Shown here: positions 35,201 to 43,721 of the stretch, one piece after another
Numbering within the stretch: position 1 is the first letter of the stretch
Layout: each line of letters begins with the position of its first letter
Assembly: GCA_963693315.1 (NCBI GenBank)
Contig: OY856188.1
Location: 806,001-870,000, forward strand
Length of the DNA: 64,000 nt
Direction of reading: 5' to 3'
DNA from: Diogma glabrata
Lineage: Eukaryota; Arthropoda; Insecta; Diptera; Cylindrotomidae
The notes under the pieces: model-generated
Seen by the model: only the letters and a program-made list of their open reading frames with translations
The model's database searches: none
Told to the model about the DNA's origin: nothing
Program-made: the position numbers and the translations under genes

Positions 35201-36776
35201 CGTTAAAGAATTTAGTTCTACGAAATATAAAAATCAATAAAAAGATGTACAACGTACCAAATAACCAAAGTAAACAAGTAATAGGAATTTTTTGTCCTAT
35301 TGGTAAATAAATCAACAAATTAAAAAGAGTAGATTTCACACCTAGGTGTCAATATTTGAAGATCGTCTTACGTTGAAATAAAGGAAGGAAAAAAAGGGTG
35401 TGTTCGTCTAGAATATTACAGTAGTATCGTTCGTCTGTTCATCTAGAATATTACAGTAGTATCGAGGCTATTTCATGTAGTATATATAAGAGGGTTGTTC
35501 AAGGATAAAAGTAGTATAAAATTGTTAGCGATACAATTAGTATAAAAATTTAGCAGGGATATAGGCGAGTTAAAATTAACAGTGTTATAAGTAGAAAATT
35601 ATTGCAAGTGATATTGTGAAAAATTGTAAAAGAATTATAAGTGGTGAAATATTGTTAGTACAAGAAGAACTAAAAGCGGAATAGTACTATAAGAAATATT
35701 TTTATTGTAAAATCTTGAACGAATAAAATTATAACGTTTAGAAAATCCATTGTGTTTTAAATTTCCTGATTTAGTGATCGAACCAAATAATTGTAACTCG
35801 GCTAAGAAACGCTACAATATATTATGTTTGTGAAAAAATTGAGCAACAAAAAGTATTGAAATTCTGTTGATAAACAACGATTTTTTTTACATACTTGTAA
35901 TATAATAATTAAGCTCCTGGGCTGAACACAGATTCCGACAGTCAAGATTCCTCCACATTCAAAGTTACTACTAATTATCACTTAAAATAAACGTTTTTAT
36001 GCAAATAATATGCAAGTTTGCTTTTTTGACACACTTAATGGTTTTTTCACACAGTTTTGAAACAGTTATCGAACCCATCGTCCTTCCGGCTTTTACCATT
36101 AACGAATCCAGAACAGAAAACCTATTTGTTGTTTTCCCGTTGTAGACTAATCCTACTGAATTTTTGTCTTATTTCAGACTAAAAAATTTGCCGATGTGAT
36201 AATACCTCGTGGCGCTGACAACACAGGTTGGTAGTCAATAAAATTTACCCTTTATATTTTATGATTTATATAAAAAACTACTTAATCAATTTTTAAAAAA
36301 ATGCTTTGATAATGCATGCTTCAGTTGTTTTAAAACAATTTTATTTGGTTAATTTTGTTGTTGCTTGTGTTTACTTAGCTAGTTTTCTACTTCTAATATT
36401 TATTTCACTTCATTTAATAAACTGTGCATACACATTGAATTATTATAAGAAATATAGTTTAATTAATTATTCTATATAATTTGGTGTTATGGAGATTTCT
36501 ATAAATTGTATTTGTCTGTTTATTTTCGTATTTTTTTATTGAAATAAATTATTTTAAATTAAAGAGAGAGTAAATAAAGGTAAAATCACATGCAAATTGT
36601 GTGGCTTTACATTAAAACAAAAAAACAATGCAGACAAAAATCGATCCACTACTATTATTGTATTTGCAGTGGCAATCGATCTTATCGTTCATCACATTGG
36701 TGAAATTCTGCGACCAGGAGAATCTTCAAATAACATGGCTCCTGTATCGTTGAGAAGACGTGATCGGGAACACTAA
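26232..36776 (+). CDS. Uck: Uridine-cytidine kinase (UCK1/UCK2 type), six exons, proximal terminal exon
   Basis: It phosphorylates uridine and cytidine to UMP and CMP in pyrimidine salvage, in the cytosol. Exons: 26232-26342, 26401-26466, 26542-26732, 26799-27042, 36178-36226, 36670-36776. All junctions are GT-AG, in phase, and give a 255-residue protein, about the family's length. '[12 protein letters not shown]' is the P-loop, split by intron 1. 'SQDSFYRVL' and 'FNFDHPDAF' bind nucleoside. 'VVLFEGIL' is the Walker B-like strand. '[24 protein letters not shown]' is the lid region. '[12 protein letters not shown]' then 'VAIDLIV' close the fold. Intron 4 is 9.1 kb and full of retroelements, including a solo LTR. 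An AATAAA lies at 37174. A second terminal exon (49037-49188) can replace exon 6. Confidence 0.9.
27117..27239. repeat. Short inverted repeat (foldback) in Uck intron 4
   Basis: 'AATATAAGAACTGAATCT' at the left pairs with 'AGATTCAGTTCTTTTTTCTT' at the right, arms of about 30 bases with few mismatches. It begins about 75 bases after the exon 4 donor. Confidence 0.65.
28574..28705. repeat. Hairpin with 16-bp palindromic core CGAGGCGCTAGCCGAG (copy 2)
   Basis: The arms 'TATGATGC..GGACGTAA' and their complement meet at the core at 28637-28652. The core is identical to that at 19383-19398, while the arms are unrelated. A later 'AAAGCCGCAAATC' (about 29015) and 'GCGAATAAAAAA' (28711 region inverted at 29062) suggest an element reaching about 29065. 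Confidence 0.65.
29190..29820 (+). pseudogene. 5'-truncated non-LTR retrotransposon tail in Uck intron 4
   Basis: A 155-codon frame (29201-29668) resembles the C-terminus of a jockey/I-type RT protein: '[15 protein letters not shown]', '[14 protein letters not shown]', '[10 protein letters not shown]', '[19 protein letters not shown]'. The 3' UTR ends in a simple repeat of AATG/AATA (about 29785-29817), typical of such tails. It lacks RT catalytic motifs. The same clade appears at 41200-42470. Confidence 0.75.
29882..30026 (+). other. Candidate orphan terminal exon followed by AATAAA
   Basis: 'TTATCTCTATAG' looks like a 3' splice site. Behind it, a frame starting TAC at 29884 runs 45 codons ('[18 protein letters not shown]...QLQPAL') to TGA at 30019-30021. 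AATAAA follows at 30021-30026. The codon composition looks more coding than the surroundings. The frame one base away is also open, so the frame is not certain. No homologue is recognised. It lies inside Uck intron 4 directly after a retroelement tail. It could be an exon of a nested gene, an alternative Uck end, or chance. Confidence 0.3.
30027..31615. other. Uck intron 4, nothing recognised
   Basis: AT-rich intron sequence. A short GC-rich patch at about 30165-30215 (with GGCCGGCCG) stands out but has no recognisable origin. No coding homology or long repeat is seen. Confidence 0.45.
31616..31784 (+). pseudogene. Non-LTR retrotransposon C-terminal fragment
   Basis: '[24 protein letters not shown]' (about 31627-31698) matches, with changes, 'GTLKSTPLPWLSVVANIEPGSLRR' encoded on the minus strand at about 52140-52215. 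It is a piece of the same family as 51585-53335, in the opposite orientation. It ends at the poly(T) of the next element. Confidence 0.6.
31785..34075 (-). mobile_element. Non-LTR retrotransposon, jockey/CR1-like (family B), 5'-truncated with intact RT
   Basis: The 3' end is a poly(T) of about 23 (31785-31808). An open frame runs from 34035 leftward to 31909 without a stop. It contains the end of the endonuclease linker ('[15 protein letters not shown]'), RT motifs '[21 protein letters not shown]', '[16 protein letters not shown]', '[21 protein letters not shown]', 'FADDSTLH' with both catalytic Asp, and the C-terminal '[13 protein letters not shown]' tail region. The usable reading of 667 codons starts at 33912. 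The endonuclease is missing, so this copy is truncated, but its RT is uninterrupted, suggesting a fairly recent insertion. It lies antisense in Uck intron 4. Confidence 0.9.
34085..34440 (+). pseudogene. C-terminal fragment of another non-LTR retrotransposon
   Basis: '[21 protein letters not shown]' (as two shorter blocks around 34205-34270) and '[22 protein letters not shown]' form the Cys/His C-terminal module of RNase H-bearing non-LTR proteins. A stop follows at about 34436. It abuts the 5' end of family B head to head, so one inserted at or beside the other. It lacks RT motifs. Confidence 0.7.
34530..35095 (+). repeat. Left copy of an inverted repeat around Uck exons 5-6
   Basis: Diverged units contain 'CTGTTCCTATTAG' and 'CCATTTAGCGTAAATGC', repeated about three times. 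The same series occurs in reverse complement at 38440-38945. A distinct matching block reads 'TTTATTCTGCAACA...TAGGAGTAACTAAAGCTGGAT'. Nothing in it is coding. Confidence 0.65.
35140..35816 (+). mobile_element. Solo LTR (677 bp) with ATAT target-site duplication, in Uck intron 4
   Basis: It starts TGTGACG and ends GCTACA, the TG...CA form of LTRs. Both sides are flanked by ATAT (35136-35139, 35817-35820). Inside are a TATA-like TATATATAAG (35481-35490), an AATAAA (35722-35727), and a direct repeat of about 30 bp (35405-35462). No internal coding part is present. A 4-bp duplication fits a Gypsy-type element, though BEL/Pao cannot be excluded. It lies 361 bases upstream of Uck exon 5, sense orientation judged from TATA and polyA order. 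Confidence 0.75.
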
Positions 36777-37477
36777 AATGTATACAAATATTTGCTTTAT
36801 TTTAAGGGGTTCTTTAAGTTTAAAAGTTTTATGTAAATGATTTGTGTGACATTCAGGAAAATATCACAGTGGTTAGATTATTATTATTATTACGGTCTAT
36901 ACTATAACTGGTGGTTTATTTTATCAAGGAATTACTTAGTAGTAGTCCCAGGTAAACGTAGAATTATTGACGATAAACAAGACTCTACATCCAGTATAAA
37001 ATATTGTGACATTGAGGCGCGAGTCCACGTTCCATTCTAATTTAGAAAAAATGCGATTGAAAAAGTTGTATTTTAAAATTTTTCTATTTATAATTCTTTT
37101 TACTTGTAATAGTTAGTAATTATGATGAATGATTATTATAAAAAATGATTATTATAAAAAATTCATATTCGGAAATAAAATGATAAATGATAGCGCTCGA
37201 TGCGACTTTCAGAGTTAAATCGGGCAAGCAGAAGATATAATTAAATGGTTATTAAAAGTGCTAAGAGCTAAAAAGCAGCGGGGAATACTTTTATAAGAGC
37301 TACGAGAGAGACAACACTTCCTTTCGGTGTTAGCAAACTACAGTATATTATCATATTGAGTTAAAGTCCAGGGTTGTTAATATACACGTATATAACGTAT
37401 AAAACGTATAATATGTTTTTGTTTTTGAAATTCATTAATAAAAAGTTAAAAATACTTCTTACTTCAAGTATTAGGCT
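36777..37477. other. Likely 3' UTR and flank of the proximal Uck end
   Basis: The first AATAAA after the proximal stop is at 37174-37179. A short tandem repeat 'AATGATTATTATAAAA' lies at about 37130-37165. Otherwise no feature is recognised. Confidence 0.4.
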
Positions 37478-38027
37478 ACGTACAGAGTAAAAGCGGTGAG
37501 GTGCGCAAAGCTGTGGTGTTTCGCACTGGGGCAAAGCGATTAAGTGTGCACAGTAATGCTTTTTGCGAAGCTATATGCTTACACGGAAATCGATTTTATT
37601 GGTCATTTTTCAAAATGAATTCATCATCGGAAGATGAGTTATACTTAAATGAAAGTCTCTTTTTACGGTTAACAATTTTAAGAACGAAAATTGGTATACA
37701 TGGACCTTAAAATCAAAGGTGAATTTCACAATTATATTCTTAACTTCAGCGGGATAAAACAAAATTGTTTGAATGTACTAGAATGTCTATGGAAACATTT
37801 GATTATAATTTAATTCACACAAAAACAATCAACACGCATGTTATGAACTTCAAAAACTGCACAGAACAGTTTCAAAGCGAACCGCTTGCAAATATGCTTA
37901 CGCACAGAAAACAGCTTTGCTTTACTGTGAACATTCTCATTTGATTATACGCGTGCAGTTTTGTAGCTGGGTACGCTTTTGGCACCGCTTTGCGCACAGC
38001 ACCGCTCACCGCTTTCACTCTGTACGT
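37478..38027. mobile_element. MITE-like element with inverted ends ACGTACAGAGT.AAAGCGGTG
   Basis: The left end ACGTACAGAGTAAAAGCGGT is complementary, with one mismatch, to the right end CACCGCTTTCACTCTGTACGT. Inside, 'GTGCGCAAAGC' and its complement extend the pairing. The block is richer in GC than its surroundings. A 69-codon open frame inside has no homology. No clear target duplication is visible. Confidence 0.7.
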
Positions 38028-38285
38028 TTATAAATTATATAACAAACTATTTGTTTGGAATTTTCTTTTCTTATTCTTTCGAATAGGTCCTTTGATACCT
38101 CTTTATTAAAATAAAAAAAAAAACAATTAATTTTAAGCGATTTTAAAAAATTTTGTTTCAGAAAATAGGTTTTATCAATAATAAGAAACTCAGGGACGAT
38201 ATATTCGATGTATCGGAAAAGTGTTAAAAAATGGGATATTTGTTTTGCTTAAAAACGTTTAAATGATAATGAGCAGTAAGATTAG

Positions 38286-38372
38286 GTGCGTTCGATTTGA
38301 CTGAAACAACTGAAAAAACAACAACAAATGCATTCAATTTTTCAGTTGCTTCAGTCAAATCAAACACGGCTA
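38286..38372. repeat. Short inverted repeat GTTCGATTTGACTGAA type (copy 1)
   Basis: 'GTTCGATTTGACTGAA' at the left pairs with 'TTCAGTCAAATCAAAC' at the right. The inside has 'CAACTGAAAAAACAAC'. A related copy is at 61336-61427. It could be a very small MITE. Confidence 0.55.
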
Positions 38373-38439
38373 TTGTATGTAGAGAAATTTTGATGGTTGG
38401 CATTTGTATGTAAGACTAGGAGGAAACATTTTGGATTAG

Positions 38440-38945
38440 AAACCATAAAATTAATTGTTTGGTATCATGAAATGTAATTGAATTTATGAAATATGGTTCA
38501 ATCCAGCTTCAGCCACTCCCATCTAATAAGAACAGCTGGAAAATATTATTTTGTTGCAGAATAAAGGGTTGCACCACTTCTAATTAATAGACACAGTTTA
38601 AAAATATTAGGTTCTTGCAGATCAAATATTGTTTTTATGAAAAAGTTGTAATAGTTAAAATATGTATTTACGTCAAACGGAAAAGTATAGTGAGAAGATT
38701 ACTGAATTCAATTTTGGTCATTGATGAATAATAGGTACGGTTGGAAATGTCAAATTGTGGCAGACTAATTTTTTTTTTAAACAAATGATTATATTTTGAA
38801 AAGAAGCATTTACGTTAAATGTGGATGTTTTATGAACTAATAGGAATAGTTGGGCAAGAAATTATTATGACGACGTTATATTTTTTAAAGCAACTGTTCA
38901 TATAAGTTCAGAAAACTAGGCTTTATAAATATTAAATAACACCAG
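38440..38945 (-). repeat. Right copy of the inverted repeat around Uck exons 5-6
   Basis: It is the reverse complement of the 34530-35095 series, including the 'TTCTTATTAGATGGGAGTGG..AAGCTGGATTGAA' block and 'TCCTATTAGTTC...ATTTAACGTAAATGC'. The divergence is well above that of recent copies. Confidence 0.65.
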
Positions 38946-39544
38946 TACGATTAATAATACGCCTGCGATAATATTATATAAATGTAGTTTTATTTAGTAA
39001 GGATTTTACTTTTATATACGGTATAAAACGTATATTTTTTAATTATTTATTAATATAATACAATACAGCCCAGGTAACAATTTAACCTAGGTAATCATTG
39101 AGTAAAGCTTTAAAAGAGGAATTTAAAATGGTAGGGGAAATTTAAAATTCTTGAACTATGCATGATAAAAGTTTTATACAAGCTCTACTCAAGGAGAAAA
39201 GGCGTATGAAAAAATATTCTTTATTCAAGAAGACATATATAATGCTTTACTCATGTTTTATATAAGTGTTTGAATAAAGTGGTACATAAGTTGTTATTCA
39301 AGGCTTATTCAAATGCTGTCAAAATGTTACTTGAATAAAGTGCTTGAGTAAATCTTTTCTCAAGAGAATTACTCAGTGCCTATTCAAGAAGCGATGCCAC
39401 TGAAAAAAAAATTGGTGATTGTTTCCTTTAGTTATTTTGGTTAATTGGCGCATTAAACTCCTTTTTTTGTATATTGCTGCTATTGCGTTAATCTTTTATC
39501 GGAAATTACAATTTATTTTACACATTTCGCATCTTTACAAACGC

Positions 39545-39606
39545 CTGTAGCAGGGATCGAACTCGTAACCTTTGATTCTTCAGGACCGCACGCTATCCAC
39601 TTCTCT
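39545..39606 (-). repeat. tRNA-like sequence (pseudo-tRNA or SINE head)
   Basis: Minus-strand sequence has a B box GAGTTCGATCCC and an A-box-like TAGAGAAGTGGATAGCGTG. A T-arm and anticodon arm with proper stems cannot be drawn confidently, so I do not call a tRNA gene. Confidence 0.4.
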
Positions 39607-39954
39607 ATTTAGCAGCTGTCATAAAGAAAATTGAAACTTAATCACTATTGTTTAACAAATTATTTGTACACATTTCAAGTTTCGGACCACTACCACGACT
39701 ATGAATTAATTTTTATTCAAACATTTTGATTAGGAATGCATATAAAAGTGTACTAATGGTTTCCTAAAATGAGAATATATGGGTTTTTGTTAAAAATAAT
39801 ATTGGTTATGATTGAGGACAATCTCGAAATGAAAATAATTTTTCGTAATCATATACGATATCTACGCATGTGTTTCCATTCAATTGTAAGATTAAAAATG
39901 ATTAAAGAATAAATATAAAACAAAAAAAAAGAAAATAAAATTCATAAATAAAAA

Positions 39955-40018
39955 CGTGCCTGGCAGGAATCGAACACAGACCCTCTTCCTCATCGTTTAC
40001 CCTTACGCACTCGTTCAT
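39955..40018 (-). repeat. tRNA-like sequence, second in the same element
   Basis: Minus-strand B box GTGTTCGATTCCTGCC and upstream 'GAGTGCGTAAGGGTAAACGATG' resemble a tRNA-derived head. It differs from the one at 39545 outside the B box. Confidence 0.35.
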
Positions 40019-41199
40019 TAAATCAATTTCCACGACAGGAATAAAACGTACGTTACTCAATACAGAACAAAAGTGTTACTCAAGCTTCGTAAGGGGTATA
40101 GTATGCTGTGATTGGCATTACTTAGTTGCACAATTTGGCTGGTTAATAAATAAATGTTAAATGACCATATTAAATAAACGTTCTACGTTATATTTTCCAT
40201 AATTCAGTTGCAATCTGTTGCAAGTTTTGATATAATTATTTCCCAAGCAAATTGCGCACAATATGGCGATTACATACATTTAATAAAAATGAATTATATG
40301 ACAAATTATCATCAGTTTATTTATTTGTTGACTAACTCAAATCATTATATAAACCATTATCAGAAATGGTAAATCTCAATCAATTTATAAACCATCATCA
40401 GAAACGTTTGATTAAATGGTCGCGGAATAATGGCAATTGCAAATTTCCATTGACGAAAATATGTCTACCATTTTGAAATAATCTTTTGTATTAATCAATA
40501 ATAGTTTGTTAAAGTTCTTAAAGGTTTGTTAACTTTTTAAACACATCGATAAGTGATTTAATAAAAAAACACACAATCGCAAAATTAAACAACGAACTGT
40601 CAAAAATATTGACAGATCGATTTGTTGTAAATCTTTTAATATTCATTGAAAACAGCCGTATATAAGAAATATTACTTGAGTAACAATTTTCTTGAATACT
40701 ACTAAAATTATTATACATAAATAAAGTCGTATACAAGGAACTATCCTTGGGTAAGAATCTTCTTGGATTCTTCCTAAAAGTTGTACTTTAATAAAGGTTT
40801 ATATAAGGGATAGAATTCTTGAATAAAAACATCTTGAATACTACCTTAAAAGTTATATGTGAATAAAACCTTATAAAAGGTATTATACTTGAGTAACAGT
40901 TGCTTGAATATGCCCTAAATATTTATTATTGAATTAAGCTTTACTTAAGGAATTATATAAGAAACTTAGTGAATCTAGTATTTTAGAAGCTTTTTTTAGG
41001 TAAAGCTTGAATAATATGGTCTTACACAATGCTTTTTCAAGTTAAGTTGGAATAATTTAAAAAATTTAGGCGAAATTGTTACCTGGGAGGTAAGGCAAGC
41101 CTTCTCAAAGTCTGTATTGAGTGATATAGATATACAAATTAGAAGAAAAAATAGGACAATAGAATAATTTAGAACGAAACATAATAATAACTTAATACT

Positions 41200-42470
41200 A
41201 ACATAAAATATTGAAATTAATAACAATAATAATACTTATATATTTAAATTGATTCGGCAAAGTAGCTAAAACAGTTTCTTTTAAATATGCCAAGAGTATT
41301 TGAGCATTTAGTATGTTGAGGAAGATTATTATAGATGTTAATCCCATGAACGAAAATAGAGTCTGAGAATTGTTTACAAGAGTATCTGGTACTAAGAGAC
41401 TGAAGTCTACGTGTTCGCATGGAAGAACCAAACTGTAATAAGGAAGATAAATAAGACGGATGCTGAACATGCAAAATCTTAAATAAAAAACAACACATAC
41501 GGTACTGTAAATATGAGAAGAAAGAGCAACCAAGCATTCGCGAAGCATAATTTGAGACATGATCATATCGTTTAAGTTTATAGACATAACGTGTACAATT
41601 GTTAAATGCGACTTGCAGCGATCTTTTAGAATCAAAGTCAGAATTGTAAAACAACATCACAGGTAGATCATTTATATACAAAGCGAATAACAATGGCCCC
41701 AAGATAGACCCCTGAGGTAAATTAGAAGATAACGGAAGTAGACACGACAAGTTATCTCCACTTTGACGTCGATCAGACAGATAAGAGACCAGGAATCGGA
41801 CAGCAAGTGGAGAAAATCCAAAATAAAGCCATAATTTTTGGACCAGGCAAGCATGCTCAATTGAATCAAAGGCTTTCATAAAATCTAGTAGAATTAAAAT
41901 CGAAAATTTAGATTCATTGAGTTTACTTTCAACGTAAAATACTATTTTAGAGAGCGTAGTAGAAGTGCTATGGTTTTTACGAAATCCTGATTGAAAATCA
42001 TATAATAAATTGGTTCCCACTTCCCTCAATGTAACTTTCCATTTGATTTTTAAGCAGTATTTCAAAAACTTTCGATAATACTGGTGAAATACTTATTGGA
42101 CGATAATCACCAATCGAAGAGGGTTCTTTAGTTTTCGGTATAGGTAACACAGTCGAATGTTTCCAATCATATGGAAAAACACTTTTAGTAATACAAGAGT
42201 TAAAAACATAAGTTATAAAGGGCAATATATATGGAAAGATGATTACCAAAAATTTAAGGCGAATATTATCAGAACCGATCGCATTACTAGAAATAGAACA
42301 TAATGCATAATATACATCAGATTCCGTAACATGAATAAAATTAAAAGCGCTGGGATTATCAATATTACTATATGGTAGAGGAAGATCAGCGGGAGACGTT
42401 TTAACCGTCGTTTTTAGTATTCTATTTGGTAGAGTTCTTTGGTACTACATATTTTTATCGAACGAGCGTT
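41200..42470 (-). pseudogene. Non-LTR retrotransposon with frameshift and internal RT deletion
   Basis: On the minus strand the order is 'HVTESDVYYALCSISSNAIG' (about 42290-42350), 'LPIPKTKEPSSIGDYRPISI', a frameshift near 42010-42060, 'YDFQSGFRKNHSTSTTL', 'LILLDFMKAFDSIEH' (motif A) and 'LPQGSILGPLLFALYINDLP' (motif B). It then jumps directly to the C-terminal 'AFNNCTRYVYKLKRYDH'. Motif C (ADD) and everything between are deleted, so it cannot be active. It belongs to the clade of 29190-29820. The stop is at about 41244. Confidence 0.8.
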
Positions 42471-43721
42471 TGTTGTATTTTCGGTTTTTAATTTGCACAT
42501 TTTACTTTAATATCAATACAATTTTGTGGCGGTTTTGGGATACTATGAACTGGTCGTTCCAAGAAAAGATAGCGTAAATGTATAAAGTTGACAATCTGCC
42601 TTCTTATGCAAACATAAAATAAAACTGTAGTCATTACTTGATTGAATAACTTTTTTTCTGAATGTCACATAATTTGTTTATGTTTCTGTCAGTTGTATTT
42701 ATAATAAACTATTAATATTATACTATCACTTTAGATATAAGTTTTAAAAATCCAAATAATTTTTTAAAGCTCTATATTTTATTATATTTAATCTTATTTA
42801 TGAATTAATTGTTGGATATAGATATTTTAAAAATTTTATACATATATGTAAAGTTGATAAATTTACGTACGCACGTATATACATAGTTGTAGTACGAAGA
42901 TTATGTTTAGAAATACAAATCATTCTACGAATTCATTTTTTGCATAAAAAATTGCTTTAACTTTTAATGCTTTAGAATCGTAGAATAACAAAAACCATTT
43001 GTGTAAATTTGTGATTAATTGAAATAATTTTTGTTTATAATTAAATAAATATGGTTTAACAATTGAAAAAATATTTCGACGTCTGTATTAATAGAAATAT
43101 AAAATGATATTTTACCATATTTAATTGATTGTTCAATTATAAACAGAATGTTTATTATTTAAGTGGTAGCTTCCAAAAATTATGGCTAAAAACCTAAATA
43201 TATAGAGTTAAGATCCTGCGATCTTTGTTTTTGTTGGTGGCGCAGTGTTCTAAAAAGGCACCATTTTGCAGTATTGGTTCGTTCATGAAATAAGTCACTG
43301 TTTTAATATTATCTTGTTAGTAATTCGATCTATTATAACATTTGGCGATTCTTATACCAACATTTCTTGGAATCCACCCATTTGTCGGGGAGAAAGCCTA
43401 CTTTTACAAAAAAGATTCTTATATATTTGGAAGCGCTGTAAAACCCTAATAAAACTTTTTCAATATTTCTGCCTTTTTACTAATTTAATTTATTAAAAAA
43501 AACTTACGAAGGTTTGTGGTATTTTATGAAGGTTTGTGTTCTTCAATTATTGTAGGATTTATGTTATGTTTAATCGGCAAAGCGCTCTGACAAATCCAGT
43601 ATGATTTGCATTACATTATTTTCAGTTAGCGTTTTTTATTATTGTTCTGAAAAAGTTTTTCGATATAAAACAACTACCTTGTAAAGGTAGGATTCCTCGT
43701 TACGTTGCAACATATAATTAA
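42471..43721. other. Spacer, only a loose palindrome recognised
   Basis: An imperfect inverted repeat occurs around 43030-43150 ('TTTATAATTAAATAAATATGG' region and its partner). No coding homology is seen in this 1.2-kb stretch. Confidence 0.4.

Larger units (their letters stand above)
39069..41087. mobile_element. Non-coding 2-kb element with perfect 15-bp inverted ends CCCAGGTAACAATTT
   Basis: The left end CCCAGGTAACAATTT (39069-39083) is the exact complement of the right end (41073-41087). Inside, AT-rich diverged repeats around 'TACTTGAGTAA' and 'TTCTTGAATA' occur near both ends in opposite senses. It includes two tRNA-like segments on the minus strand (about 39545-39606 and 39955-40018). 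No transposase is seen, so it depends on another element. Confidence 0.7.

Noticed and set aside
36837..37040. 67-codon open frame after the proximal Uck stop
   Set aside because: No homology and no splice context; it lies in the probable 3' UTR.
37501..37710. 69-codon open frame
   Set aside because: It lies wholly inside a TIR element and has no transposase motif.
34530..38945. One large transposon that captured Uck exons 5 and 6
   Set aside because: The exons are needed for a complete kinase and fit the gene's phase. The inverted arrays are diverged and lack matching outer borders, so two separate insertions are simpler.
39545..40018. Possible tRNA genes on the minus strand
   Set aside because: B boxes are good, but acceptor and anticodon stems do not pair, so they are tRNA-like repeats.
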